Origin: Lentilactobacillus raoultii
GTDB lineage: Bacteria; Bacillota; Bacilli; Lactobacillales; Lactobacillaceae
Length of the DNA: 64,000 bases
Assembly (NCBI RefSeq): GCF_900411375.1
Contig: NZ_LS422980.1
Location: 1-64,000 of the forward strand
Direction: 5' to 3'
This document shows positions 45,501 to 54,362 of the stretch, in pieces. The first letter of the stretch is position 1, and the number at the start of each line of letters is the position of its first letter. The notes under the pieces are model-generated. The model was not told the origin of the DNA, did no database searches, and worked only from the letters and a program-made list of their open reading frames with translations. The position numbers and the translations under genes are program-made.

Positions 45501-48500
45501 AGCTAAAGCAGTTTGTTTTTGCCGATCATACTCAGCTTGGTAAGCCGCGTTAATTGACTTATTAGGGCTATACGTTTCCTTCTTGGGCTGTCCCTGTCGA
45601 TAATCATCAGCAGCCGTTTCCGCGGCAGCTGCCAGCCCATCTTTTAGTGTCTGCTCATAAAGCGTATCGTAATGCTTTTGAGCATCTGGATCATTGGTGA
45701 ATTTTGCCCGGCCGCTTTGCCGATCAACGTTATTCAGCACATCGGCAGCTGCAGATTGAGTGGCAGCTGCGAGTCCTTCAGCTTTATTTTGAGCATAAGC
45801 GCGGTCATAAGCGTCCTGAACTGCTTGGTTTTTACTGTAGTTACTACGTTTTTCTTTGCCGGATTGGTAATCACTGTCGGCATCACCAATGGCTTTGCTA
45901 ACTGCCTGTTTTTCAGCTGTTTCATAAGCTTTTTCATACGCCGTAAGAACTTTTGGATCCTGGGTGTCAATGACTTTCGGTCGGCCATTTCGAGCATCCT
46001 GTTCAGCAGTCTGCTGTGCCTTATCAACGGCTGTTGCCTGAGCTTCTGTAAATGCTTGATCGTAAGTCGCTTGAATTTCCTGGTTGGCGCTGTAATTATC
46101 ACGATGGGTTTGACAATTTTGATAATCAGCAATTCCAACCCTCTTAGCTTGATCAATAGCCGTCGCCTTAGCCGTTTCATATGCTTGATTATAGGCTGCA
46201 GCAGCATCCACATCGTTAGCATAAGTCTGAACACCGACTGCCTTGGCAATCCCCTTGGCAACATCTTCGCCAGCCTGCGTTTTGGCTGCCACAACTGCCT
46301 GATCTTTTAAGGCTTGATAAGCTTTGTCATACGCTCTTTGAACTTCTGAATTCTGACTAACGGTCGTTGCTTTTTGACCATTGCGATAATCATCTGCTGC
46401 CTGCTTACCGGCTGCTTTAACTGCATCCACTACCGCAGTTTGATAAGCCGTGGTGTAGGCCGAGACAACTTTTGGATCTTTATTTAATGACTTAATCCCG
46501 TTTTCTTTGGAAACACCACTTTTCACATCATTAGCTGCCTGAGCGACAGCTGCTTTCATTGCCGCTTCCTGCTGTTGCTTAAAGCTTTGATAATAAGCAT
46601 TTTGAACCGCCGTATTCGGACTAATTGATTTAGGCGTCGCTGTAGTTTGATAATCCGTTTCTGCTGCTTTTTCAGCTGCTCGTTTAGCATCCGTCAACGC
46701 GTTCTCATAAGCTTGATCATAAGCACTGATAACTGCTTGATCCACATAGCCTTTCAACCCGTTAGGCTTAGTAACGCCCTTGGCCATATCAGTCGCTGCT
46801 TTGGCGACCGCTGTTTTAATGGCTGCTTTTTGAGCATTTTCATACGCGGTTTTATAAGCACTTTGAATTTCAACATTTGCATGATAGTTGTTTCGAAGTT
46901 GTTGATGATTATTATAATCGGTTGTACCATCTTCAGTTGCCTTGGTTTTACCAGCAGCCAAAGCTTTATCATAAGTTTTCTCATACAGGGCCTTGGCTTC
47001 AGCATCATTTTCAAAAGCCTTACCACCGATCTCTTTAGCGACGTTAGCAGCCAGATCAGTCCCGGCCTGCGCAACAGCCGCTTCGGCAGTGGCTTTTTTG
47101 TTCTGGTTAAAGGTACTATCGTAAGCCGCTTGCACTATCCTATTTAGGCTATAAGTTTTCTGACGCTGGTTTGCTTTGTAGTCGCGGTCAGCATCCAATT
47201 TTGCTTGGGCAACTGCCTGATCTTGAGCAGCCGCATATGCTTTTCGATAGCTTTCGATAACTACCGGATCACGATACTGTGTCACAACTGCATTAGCCAT
47301 ATCACTAGGGGCTTTATCAACAGCTGATTTTATAGCGGCGGCTTGAGCACTCAGGTAAGCTTCCTCAAAAGCCTTTTGGACATCCACGTTTTGACTATAA
47401 TGTGGATCCAGTTTGTTACCCGATTCGTAGTTCTTTTGGCCAAGGGTTTTAGCAAACGCCAATTCATTAGTCTTAGCTGTTTCATAAGCTTGCTGATAAG
47501 CGTTCACCGCATCAGCATCAAATTGATACTTGGAAGCCCCCTGCTGTACGTCGATGTTATTTGTCATATCTTGACTGGCTTGTTTTTTAGCTTCGGTAAG
47601 TGTTTCCTTCTTAGTATCGTTAAAGGCCTGACGATAAACTTCCTGAATTTCCACATTGACACTGTATTGGTCGCGAAGTGATTGACCGGCCAAGTAATCT
47701 TTTTTAGCATCAACTCTGGCGGTTTTAAAAGCATCGCCTCGAGCATCTTGATAAACTTGATTGTACGCTGTCACTGCATCCTTGTCATAACTGTATTTAA
47801 GCACACCGGTAGCCCGGGGAACATTGGCATTTAAATCTTTGACAGCCTGAATTTTAGCTTCTTCAATGGTTTGAGTCTGAATTGCCTTATAAGCTTGAAG
47901 ATAAGCGTCTTCTACTTGCTGATTTCTACTAAAATATTGTCGTGTGCCCGCGCGATAATCAGTTTCAGCAGTTTTCTTAGCGGACTCAATTGCCTTGTCA
48001 AGAGCTGTTTGATAAGCTTGACGATACGCTGTGGCTGCGTCAGGGCCTTTTTCGAAAGCTTTAACCCCTTCAACCATTGTCTTACCGGCAGTCATATCAA
48101 TTGCAGCTTGGTCAGTTGCTTGTTTGAGAAAGCCGTTTTTATCATCGTTATAAGCTTTTTCATAAGCCGCTTTGACATCCGAATTTTGGCTATAATCCGA
48201 CTGCAATGCTTTTCCTGCCTGATAATCGTTTTTACCGGCCACCGTTGCTGCAGAAAGTGCCGCTGCCTTAGCTTCTTCATAGGCTGTCCGATAAGCATCA
48301 GTCACTGCTGTTACGGTATAGTTTTTAATTCCGGCTTCCAGTGACACATTTTGATTCATATCTTTGCCGGCCTGTTCCTTAGCACTGGCAATCGCTGCTT
48401 TTTGAGTTGACTCAAAAGCTTCGTTATAAGCCGAAACCGCCTTGGCATTTTGATAGGCACTAGCGTCCGCTTTTCGATTCGCATTGAAATCATCAGCCGC

Positions 48501-51500
48501 TTGCTGTTTGGCTGCTACTACCAACTTAGCTTCGGTTTGTTCATAGGCTTTTTGGTATGGAACTGAATACGATTCATCATAGCCAAGGGTCATAGCTTTA
48601 CCAGCCGTCGCATCTAGAGTTCCCTGCTGCGTACCGAATTCCAAGTTATAGGCTCTGGCAGCATCGTTGTAATAAGTTGTCACGACATCTTCTACAATTT
48701 TATCCAACTCGCTCTTAACTGCTGAACTGGTTAAAGTTGGTGACGTAATCTTCGAAATATCTGCATTAATCTGCATATCTTCAAAGAACCGCTTACTATC
48801 TTTGGCAATGCCGGCCTCATGTTTACTATTCCGGTAAATGTCCATCAACTCTTTGGTCTTCGCAACTAAATTTTCCTTCACATCTGATGAAGCCAAATAA
48901 TCATAAATTTGGTTATAATCTTTGTTGCTGACGGTATTGGTTGACTTATCATGATTACCTTCGTTCACAAATTGATAATCGGTTGCCGGTTGACCGTCAA
49001 GAAAATCTTTAATGGCCTTATCAACGGCACCTGCTTCATTTTCATAAAGAGAGTAAATGAATTTAAGTGCACCTTCATTTGAAGGTTGATAATTTTCATA
49101 AACCCCACTTCGTTGATGGCCCTGTAAATTGTTCAAATCTTCCAAAGTAATTGCTCTGGCAACATAAAGTGCCTCGGCGATTGTCTTGCCATCCTGTTTT
49201 AATGGGTCACCAGTTAATTTATCTCTGGCTGCCATTTGCATAACCGGTACAATCACCTTTTTTGCCCATGCATAAGCCTCAGCCGAAACAAATTCTGTTA
49301 CAGCAACTTTTTGATCGGAATTGGCCGCTTTGACGGGATCATTAACTTGATAATTATTAAGGCCTAAACCAGTGTATCTGATACCAGTGGCCCCAGTTGA
49401 TGGATCCATCACTTCGTTTAAAGCAGTTTGAACCCCCACGTTGGCATGCCGCAAAATTGCATTCTTAATTCCGTTTGCCAGTGCAAGATAAAGACTGTTA
49501 GCAGTTGAGGAATTGGCCGCTTTTCTAAGGCCAACAATATCTGCAATCGTTTTCAAAGTGCCGTTCAATGCCAAAGCACCATCATCGCCACCAAGTGTTG
49601 CCGGAATCGAGACGGATTGGTTACCATTGCTATCAACGTATTCCATCCCAATTGATCGAATATCTGTCAACGCCTGTTTGATAATGCCGTTTTGAATAAA
49701 TGGCAAGACGATATTCACAAATTTTTGCAGACTTTCAACCGTCTTTCTAGTTTGTGAACTGACATCTCGATTAAGCCCACTGGTTTCCTGGTAAGCAAAG
49801 ACTTCTGGATTATCCTTAACAGTTGTATTAAGAATTAACGTCCCAAGCAAGTTTACAATTCCGGTCACACTAACATTGGATTCCAAATCCTTACTTCGAT
49901 AAGCATTACTGTTTACCAGCTTATCACCAAAACGCGGATCCATTGCGTTAGCTTTCACTTTATTGATATACTGTTGCACCTCAGTTGCATACGTGGATAA
50001 ATAATCAGCATATCCCAGTTTAAAATTGTCGTTTTTATCATTGGCGGAAACTTCCTTGGCACCAATTCCAAGTACGCCGCCTTCTTTCCAAGTCCCCGAC
50101 CAGATCAATTGACCACTATTGTCCATCATTGTATGGGAGGTTGTCACCTGCTTAGGATCAATGATACCGTTTTCATCTTCAGCATGACTCGCAACATAAG
50201 CATCCAAGACATGACCAATTTTCCCGAGATCGCCAACTTGTAATACAAGCGCTCCGGCACTACTAATCGGTTTATTAATTTCGTCAATACTCTTTTGGGC
50301 CTGTTGCCAACCAGATCGATAATCAGGATTGTTAATATCCGTTGTCGATGCCAGCTTAGTAGTCGACGTATACTGAATTGTCGGTTTTTTCCCGGTAATT
50401 TTAAAAATTTCTGCAGCCTGCTTTAACGCAGCCGTTTGGTCGGCTTTGGTTGCGTTAGTTAGTTTGATGACATTAGTCGTTTCATCATAATTCTGCCGGA
50501 GCCCTTCAAGGGGATCCGTGGCTTGATCTTTTTGAGCCTTTTGAGCCGCCGCTGACTTTGAATCGGCATCAGCCTGTTCATCGGCTAATTGAAGTGATCG
50601 TTTTACTCGAGTAGTTGGCGCTGCTTTTTCTGCAGAACTTTCTTCTTGATGATGCTTCTCAGCTACTTTTGGCTGAGACTGATCTTGGTTGACCGAAGTC
50701 GCTTCAGGTTGACCACTTGTCGATTGATTAGTCGAAGCAGCTGATGAGTTCTTGGCCGGCGCTGCTGAATTAGTCGTTGCTGAAGAAGCAGCCGCAGTTG
50801 ACCTTTGTGACTGTTGAGGCGTCGTACCAGCTGAAGAAGCAGTCTGTGCTTGAGCAGCTGCCGGTTGTCCAGCAGTCGACTGCGTAGCTTGTCCCTGACC
50901 AGCCTGTTGACCAGTTGAAGCTGATTGCTGATTGTTCGTTGAATTACCTGTTGCCTGACCCGCCGAGGCTTGAGGAGTTGTTTGTTGATGACTTGCCTGA
51001 GTAGCTGCAGCTTGATTAGTCCCTGCCGACGACTGAGTTGGTTGTGATGCCTGAGTCGCCTGACTGGTTTTTGCTGGCTGTGATACTTGCGATGTTCTGG
51101 CTGCCTGTGACGTTTGTGATGCTTGTGACGCCTGGGCAGTTGACGTTGGTTGTGACGCTTGCGACGTTGGCTGAGTAGCCGACGAAGCCGCTGTAGCAGC
51201 ACCAGTTGAGCTGGTTTGGCTTTGAGTGTCCGCACCTTGAGCTTGCTGTTGTGTTCCCGTCTCTTTTTGGTAAGCTCCCGCCGGCTTTGCAGGAACCGTT
51301 TGGCTACTACTTTGTTTGCCAGGTGATGCCGCCGTTTCCTCAATCGGCGTTGTATCAGGTGAGGCCGTGCTGCTATCAGCTGCCGCCCGATCATTGCTTC
51401 CACCAAATAAAATCACGGTTCCAACACCAAGCGTATATAGACTGGTCGTTAACCAATGTTTTTTGTGCTTTCGTAATCTATAATGCAGATTTTGTTTTTC

Positions 51501-51548
51501 TGCTCGTCCAATTCGATTGTTTCTTGAAATGTTCTTTCGGCCTCTCAT
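39582..51548 (-). CDS. Giant repeat-rich cell-surface protein (putative adhesin)
   Basis: One open frame of 3988 residues. The order is: a KxYKxGKxW-like signal (RLRKHKKHWLTTSLYTLGVG, residues about 24-57), a Ser/Thr/Gln/Ala-rich stretch (58-310), a globular part (340-985), about 26 copies of an ~89-residue alpha-helical repeat (990-3290; half-units read like DYQAGR...YSQN..VQ.AY..AY and GA..YANDxxA..AY..AY), a block of beta-rich VTVTTxDGx segments (3300-3760), and three ~72-residue C-terminal modules of DUF5776 type (YYTKPVKTIKVINQKGINSY). There is no LPxTG motif, so wall attachment is probably through the C-terminal modules. It is likely exported and forms a long rod. GAAAGGGTG lies eight bases before the ATG. 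Confidence 0.9.
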   Translation of the reverse strand: MRGRKNISRNNRIGRAEKQNLHYRLRKHKKHWLTTSLYTLGVGTVILFGGSNDRAAADSSTASPDTTPIEETAASPGKQSSSQTVPAKPAGAYQKETGTQQQAQGADTQSQTSSTGAATAASSATQPTSQASQPTSTAQASQASQTSQAARTSQVSQPAKTSQATQASQPTQSSAGTNQAAATQASHQQTTPQASAGQATGNSTNNQQSASTGQQAGQGQATQSTAGQPAAAQAQTASSAGTTPQQSQRSTAAASSATTNSAAPAKNSSAASTNQSTSGQPEATSVNQDQSQPKVAEKHHQEESSAEKAAPTTRVKRSLQLADEQADADSKSAAAQKAQKDQATDPLEGLRQNYDETTNVIKLTNATKADQTAALKQAAEIFKITGKKPTIQYTSTTKLASTTDINNPDYRSGWQQAQKSIDEINKPISSAGALVLQVGDLGKIGHVLDAYVASHAEDENGIIDPKQVTTSHTMMDNSGQLIWSGTWKEGGVLGIGAKEVSANDKNDNFKLGYADYLSTYATEVQQYINKVKANAMDPRFGDKLVNSNAYRSKDLESNVSVTGIVNLLGTLILNTTVKDNPEVFAYQETSGLNRDVSSQTRKTVESLQKFVNIVLPFIQNGIIKQALTDIRSIGMEYVDSNGNQSVSIPATLGGDDGALALNGTLKTIADIVGLRKAANSSTANSLYLALANGIKNAILRHANVGVQTALNEVMDPSTGATGIRYTGLGLNNYQVNDPVKAANSDQKVAVTEFVSAEAYAWAKKVIVPVMQMAARDKLTGDPLKQDGKTIAEALYVARAITLEDLNNLQGHQRSGVYENYQPSNEGALKFIYSLYENEAGAVDKAIKDFLDGQPATDYQFVNEGNHDKSTNTVSNKDYNQIYDYLASSDVKENLVAKTKELMDIYRNSKHEAGIAKDSKRFFEDMQINADISKITSPTLTSSAVKSELDKIVEDVVTTYYNDAARAYNLEFGTQQGTLDATAGKAMTLGYDESYSVPYQKAYEQTEAKLVVAAKQQAADDFNANRKADASAYQNAKAVSAYNEAFESTQKAAIASAKEQAGKDMNQNVSLEAGIKNYTVTAVTDAYRTAYEEAKAAALSAATVAGKNDYQAGKALQSDYSQNSDVKAAYEKAYNDDKNGFLKQATDQAAIDMTAGKTMVEGVKAFEKGPDAATAYRQAYQTALDKAIESAKKTAETDYRAGTRQYFSRNQQVEDAYLQAYKAIQTQTIEEAKIQAVKDLNANVPRATGVLKYSYDKDAVTAYNQVYQDARGDAFKTARVDAKKDYLAGQSLRDQYSVNVEIQEVYRQAFNDTKKETLTEAKKQASQDMTNNIDVQQGASKYQFDADAVNAYQQAYETAKTNELAFAKTLGQKNYESGNKLDPHYSQNVDVQKAFEEAYLSAQAAAIKSAVDKAPSDMANAVVTQYRDPVVIESYRKAYAAAQDQAVAQAKLDADRDYKANQRQKTYSLNRIVQAAYDSTFNQNKKATAEAAVAQAGTDLAANVAKEIGGKAFENDAEAKALYEKTYDKALAAGKTKATEDGTTDYNNHQQLRNNYHANVEIQSAYKTAYENAQKAAIKTAVAKAATDMAKGVTKPNGLKGYVDQAVISAYDQAYENALTDAKRAAEKAAETDYQTTATPKSISPNTAVQNAYYQSFKQQQEAAMKAAVAQAANDVKSGVSKENGIKSLNKDPKVVSAYTTAYQTAVVDAVKAAGKQAADDYRNGQKATTVSQNSEVQRAYDKAYQALKDQAVVAAKTQAGEDVAKGIAKAVGVQTYANDVDAAAAYNQAYETAKATAIDQAKRVGIADYQNCQTHRDNYSANQEIQATYDQAFTEAQATAVDKAQQTAEQDARNGRPKVIDTQDPKVLTAYEKAYETAEKQAVSKAIGDADSDYQSGKEKRSNYSKNQAVQDAYDRAYAQNKAEGLAAATQSAAADVLNNVDRQSGRAKFTNDPDAQKHYDTLYEQTLKDGLAAAAETAADDYRQGQPKKETYSPNKSINAAYQAEYDRQKQTALAGTFAQAAGDIAAGITVEQGAAKYQNDQQAVDKYRQDYLETLNKAVTAAEAAAKEDYRLTGQKKNDAKHAAIVKAYDQAFDQAKATAGEQAKKQAPQDVETGVTLTDGQQAFANDLDVQQIYANAYNETVDKGKAAAEKQAVTDYQSGQPQTTYSQNAAIQQVYEMVMAEQRSAGRTQAIEQAGKDVEAGASQAEGAAKFNHDQAAKDAYAQTYQQTLTKAQTAARQQAVEDYQKQVAKNNAYSQNTEIQAAYDQEFEKMHQATVTHLPEVIAEDIKAGTTETAGADRYRHDPIAQQQYLDAYHQAVEAGKQAAAADANNDYRNGQKQSPYSRQQAINEAYEAAYQQNQQTGRQTAVTTASGDVDQGISKAEGAAKFANDADAKAAYEKKYDEALQAGKDQASQTGQADYDAGHPKQVTYSQNDAINQAYQTAYEEAKQKTLATTQAQAAADVAAGIAMEAGDDQYQHDTDAAEKYRQDYEAALTAAKDQATETAKNDYQAGREPQSQFSQNKEVQKAYETAFNNQQAIGIKQSTEKAVKDVEGGMDKTVEAGKIADKTTREAYEKAYDQALEAAQVTATTTGKADYDKTQTANPDYSQHPAVQKAYETAFEQAKQAALNRTDAQAVTDIEAGITKETGRQAFGNDQQATAKYDQAYDEALAKRKVEATATAEADYAAGKGQNQQFAKQEALQKAYDQAYQDAKAKGAVKAEQTAVTDVDQGVDVTEGIKAFANDPDAQRVYEDQYAATVKAGQEKAGKDAVTDYQTGQKKTPYSRNSAINQAYETAFKDQKAAGHDQAITTAAEDVAQGRPKNADAFKHDADAQKAYQEAYDQKQADAEQKATDQAKADYQAGKSLADYDNVNAGVKAAYQKEYQEAKSANLIKATQQGEKDAKAGVDQTTSAKAFEMDVDAKANYDQAYQTAVETGTKIAEAQADADYKNQQPKNAHYSPNQTIQKAYEQSYETARNTAIAQAALDGKRDADTSSRKPDNHQSFNNDEAVRQAYNQAYNDAVKEKKAQAEQQAKDDYQAGRTSQKNYSQNTEVQKAYDETYKQAKEGRITEAELQAGTDVDQGISASAGAEAYANDLDAKDKYLESYKQALDTKKKEAADKGKNDYNNNLPMNPTHSKNSEIQADYEQAYQQAKETFAKEAERQAGIDVTNGVDRQTGAEQYSRDPEAQNRYKATYDRDLNTAKDQAKDQVEADYMAGQHKTDFKHPDVQQSYDDKYQELKDNARKLAESTGREAGRKGEDLATGKTKFSHDADAQKAFEDSYRQGYQEVAKQTTVKFGDGHATMTTGPDGKTEMTVSNGQPTSIPADGQSMKIGDQGVAIKDRNGDVTVNDGQGTTTIVNAQNEIVKVVTTEINPQTGVITVTTKDGKDQVTETKVTTKPTNAGTTVIRDTGATEQPVTVIVNTKDSQGNPMTQVLTPNKVETLPTGETALLDRDGNVTITDENGQSVTTNEEGTVIGTHQQTEAATTTTRQLPDGNLVTIQADKDGHTTVTMTTPDGQVTPITGSTATPIKDQSQQSTGKMAVTDGKGNVIIRDADGNATTINASGQITQVTTVGKDGTVTVENLGNVGETTSSVVTNPDGTVTVTTPDGTETKTATRDQTGQIVTQSEKGSENQEVKVVDGQVVVTHFDNTGKTTGTTTTVTEPTTGKTIVTNRDAAGHVIAEMIVKADGTVTVNKPASTVGSGAATTGPVINPNDVNSAGSIVTETGQSTATTITTPATTIEQPDSVGQTQNRYYQKLVTKTVVTVKGLYRYSRSTFNKRYRVGYVRPGSVLHVIKVIIRPDGITRLQLSDGTYITGLKSFNQFRSIARHYHVDATAVIRVTAKKGVYTHSSPRFTRDNQVKRLKKGTVLKVRRIVRQGKTTRFELTNGQYVTARKSAVQLIQRYYTKPVKTIKVINQKGINSYSKKTFTKAKRVSHYSKGRVLKVTQLVKSGLTTRFQLEDGSFITANKKLVVKTD
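41640..48580 (-). repeat. Coding tandem repeats of the giant surface protein (~26 units of ~267 bp)
   Basis: Each unit has two half-repeats of roughly 40-47 residues. The A half carries DY..G...(Y/F)S.N..(V/I)Q.AY..(A/S)Y and the B half D(V/M)..G....G...(Y/F).(N/H)D..A..AY..AY followed by an Ala/Lys/Glu-rich helix. Units are diverged from one another (few identical runs), so this is an old array that is not prone to slippage. The alternation continues without frameshift for about 2300 residues. Confidence 0.85.
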
Positions 51549-51964
51549 GACTAAAACACCCTTTCATCGTCATTCTGCGGTTTACTTGCAGCATTCAAGA
51601 GCAATATGGTGATGATTCTTGGATTTACTCCCCCAGATCAGTGCCAAATTACCCATTCCGATTTGTTAACACTGACACAACTTTAAAGTCTCATTCAATT
51701 TCTTACCTCACTAGAAATCCGTCAATTCTTCTTTTATCACAGGTATCATATCATTAATTTGGAATGTTTACCACTATTATGATTATTAAATTATTATTTA
51801 TATCATCACAAGATAATCCAATTTTCTGAGTACCTTACTCATCATATTGGCGATTACTTATTGTAAAATCAGTATTTTAAAATAAGTAAAAAGACATTAG
51901 ATACACTGCCACAGCAGCATTTCTAATGCCTTTAGTCCATTCATTCATTAAAATTCAGTCTATT
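51549..51964. other. Intergenic region between the giant surface protein gene and arcD
   Basis: About 415 A/T-rich bases. It contains the arc-cluster terminator (51887-51930) and then the promoter and leader of the surface protein gene on the minus strand, which I could not resolve with confidence. No further gene seen. Confidence 0.5.
51887..51930 (-). terminator. Terminator after arcD
   Basis: On the minus strand CATTAGA pairs with TCTAATG across a 20-base loop that has its own GCTGC/GCAG pairing, and TCTTTTTACTT follows. Confidence 0.7.
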
Positions 51965-53392
51965 TTAAAAAGTAATTTTTCCAACGGCCAGCCCATAAAT
52001 GGTGTAAACTGCCGCAATCACAATCAGGACAGCAATGGCCATTTCAATTGGCCCAAACACCTTATCAGCTTTGTTATCGCGTTTTTGTAAAATCCAATAT
52101 ACTGGAATGCCGGCTGCAAATAGCAACGACATCAGAAGCAGGAAGTTTGCCCCAGCCGCAAATAGTAACCAGCAGGCATAGATGCTTGAGATAATCCCGA
52201 TCGTAATATTTCTTCCCCGACCACTACTATGATCATCGTTTACAGAATACTTCAGTTGGTAGAAAGCTGAGAAAGCATATGGAATCAAAATTGCCGCACT
52301 GGCGATTGAATAGAAGAAGTTATATGCGGATGCCGTAATTAAATAGCTAAACATAAACAACTCAACACAAACGTTGGTAACCGTCAAAGAAGTAATCGGT
52401 GCGCCATTTTTATTTTCTTTAGCAAACAATTTCGGGAAAGTGCCTTCTTTGGCAGCTTCATATGGCAACTGGCCGGCAAACATCGTCCAAGACAGCCAGG
52501 CCCCAACTACTGAGATGATCAGGCCAAGGTTGACGACCATCGATCCCCATTTACCAACCAAACTTTCAAGCAAATTGGCCATTGCCGGCTGTGTTAGATG
52601 AGCCAAACCTGAGCGGCTCATAACACCAAAAGATAGTAACGTGACCAACATATAAATTAAAATAACTGTGATAATTCCTAAAACGGTTGCTTTACCGACA
52701 TCGGAACGCTTACGAGCCCGGCCTGAGAAGACGACCGCTCCTTCAATTCCAATGAAGACCCAAACCGTTACCAGCATCGTACTCTTAGCTTGTTTCATCA
52801 CATCGGCAAATTGAAAATTGCCACTTGGTGTAAACCAAAAATCACTGGTAAACATGTTCATTTTAAAGGCGAACAATACAATAATCAGGAATAGGAAAAT
52901 CGGAATCAATTTGGCAATCGTAATAATCGTATTAACAAACGATGCCGATTCAATACCTCTTAAAATCATAAAATGGCAAGCCCACAATATCACGGATGCG
53001 GCAAGAATTGACCAAATATTTTGACCATCCCCAAAAATTGGCAGAAAGTAGGCCACCGCACTCATTAATAATGTTGCGTACCCAACGTTTCCCAGCCATG
53101 CGGATAACCAGTAACCCCAGGCTGAATTGAAGCCCATATATTTGCCGAAACCGGCTTCAGCATAGCTGTAAACACCAGCATCCAAATCTGGTCGTTTCAT
53201 TGTCAGGTTTTGAAATGTCAACGCGAGCATTACCATTCCAATTGCGGTAATTACCCAGCCGATGATAATCGCACCGGCACCAGCACCGGCAGCCATATCA
53301 TGCATTAAATTAAAGACACCGCCACCAATAATCGATCCAACAACCAAACCGATCAACTCAAGCAGGCCTAATTTACCATCATGTTTTTCCAT
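51965..53392 (-). CDS. arcD: Arginine-ornithine antiporter (APC family)
   Basis: The 475-residue protein has about 12-13 membrane helices and the basic amino-acid antiporter signature near the N-terminus (LGLLELIGLVVGSIIGGGVF). It belongs to the APA/ArcD-type antiporters that exchange arginine for ornithine, supplying the deiminase pathway without net energy cost. ATG at 53392 (MEKHDGKLG) lies behind AAGGGAG; the 27 in-frame codons upstream look non-coding and run into repeat locus 5. It is the last gene of the cluster, with a terminator after it. Ornithine or other basic amino acids could be co-substrates. Confidence 0.9.
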   Translation of the reverse strand: MEKHDGKLGLLELIGLVVGSIIGGGVFNLMHDMAAGAGAGAIIIGWVITAIGMVMLALTFQNLTMKRPDLDAGVYSYAEAGFGKYMGFNSAWGYWLSAWLGNVGYATLLMSAVAYFLPIFGDGQNIWSILAASVILWACHFMILRGIESASFVNTIITIAKLIPIFLFLIIVLFAFKMNMFTSDFWFTPSGNFQFADVMKQAKSTMLVTVWVFIGIEGAVVFSGRARKRSDVGKATVLGIITVILIYMLVTLLSFGVMSRSGLAHLTQPAMANLLESLVGKWGSMVVNLGLIISVVGAWLSWTMFAGQLPYEAAKEGTFPKLFAKENKNGAPITSLTVTNVCVELFMFSYLITASAYNFFYSIASAAILIPYAFSAFYQLKYSVNDDHSSGRGRNITIGIISSIYACWLLFAAGANFLLLMSLLFAAGIPVYWILQKRDNKADKVFGPIEMAIAVLIVIAAVYTIYGLAVGKITF

Positions 53393-53508
53393 TGCATTCA
53401 CTCCCTTACAAAATTTTCCCCTGGTATCAAAAGATAATTGCAAAACCGGTGCAGATTTCAAACAATGTGTCATTACTCACAAGCTTGCTTACACTTCGGC
53501 TTATCCCG

Positions 53509-53590
53509 AGTTAGCTACGCACACTGATTTAGGACTGCTTCGCTAAGCAACACCACTCCTGATAAGGGTTACCGATTAGCTGCGCACACT
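53509..53590 (-). repeat. Intergenic hairpin repeat, locus 5 (collapsed unit)
   Basis: Boxes TTAGCTACGCACACTGATTT and AGGACTGCTTCGCTAAGCA are present, but the stem region is reduced to CTCCTGATAAGGGTTACCGATTAGCTGCG. The hairpin has been lost, leaving only the borders. The second border forms the last codons of arcR. Arc-cluster copies use TTAGC/GCTAA where other loci use TTGGC/GCCAA. Confidence 0.75.
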
Positions 53591-54268
53591 CAAAATTTTA
53601 AAATACTTCCGGTTATACTGAATCTTGCCTTCCGCTACCAGCTGCTGCACCATCAGACTGGTTGTTTCCCTCGTTGTGCCACTGACCTTTGACAGTTCGA
53701 TCAACGTCATTGGGTACGGAATCACGATAGTATCGTCATCTTGCTTATCACCAATTTGTTGGCCAAGAAACCAAATGGCATTCCAAACCCGACATTTGGC
53801 ACTGGTTGTCACCATTCGCTGAAGTTGCATTTCGGTTGTATTGATAATCGAACTCATTTCACGAATTGCATTGATCATCATCTCCGGATTTTCCCGCAAC
53901 AATTCCTCATATAACTTCATCGGCATGACCGCGATTTTGACTTCCGTCATCGTTTCAATACTATAAGCATAATTTTCGTCTTCAAAGAGCCCAATATATG
54001 GAAACGCTTTATTTTGACGAATATAAAGATAAAGCTGCTCATCCCCGTCTTCATCCAAATGAAACGATTTCACGACGCCACTAATCAGAAAATAATAGTT
54101 GCTTCTCGGATCTCCCTGATCGAAGAGAACCTGCCCCCTATGAAAAGACTTAATCGTCATGGATGAAATAATGCGATCCAAATCCTGATCACTTAATGGG
54201 CTAAATTCTGGATGACTTCGAATTTTTTCTCGATACGATTGGTAATCACTTTTATTGTTCAATATCAT
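53576..54268 (-). CDS. arcR: Crp/Fnr family regulator of the arginine deiminase cluster (ArcR)
   Basis: The 230-residue protein has a cyclic-nucleotide-binding-like domain (about residues 20-140, GQVLFDQGDPRSNYYFLISG) and a C-terminal winged helix (about 165-225, LIELSKVSGTTRETTSLMVQ). There is no Cys cluster, so it does not look like an oxygen-sensing FNR. Similar genes sit in lactobacillar and enterococcal arc operons and activate them. GGAGTGG lies before the ATG. Its last codons, S-V-R-S and stop, are read from the edge of repeat locus 5, so the original C-terminus has been changed. Confidence 0.85.
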   Translation of the reverse strand: MILNNKSDYQSYREKIRSHPEFSPLSDQDLDRIISSMTIKSFHRGQVLFDQGDPRSNYYFLISGVVKSFHLDEDGDEQLYLYIRQNKAFPYIGLFEDENYAYSIETMTEVKIAVMPMKLYEELLRENPEMMINAIREMSSIINTTEMQLQRMVTTSAKCRVWNAIWFLGQQIGDKQDDDTIVIPYPMTLIELSKVSGTTRETTSLMVQQLVAEGKIQYNRKYFKILSVRS

Positions 54269-54362
54269 TATATGTCCACTCCAAAAATGGTTAGATAATT
54301 AACTTGTCAATAAAAGTGTACCGCAATTAATGGTTTTGTACATCAAACAGTTTCAGGTGCGC

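Noticed and set aside
53393-53473. Extra 27 codons at the start of arcD
   Set aside because: They have no membrane-protein character, no ribosome binding site, and the family signature begins right after ATG 53392, which does have one.
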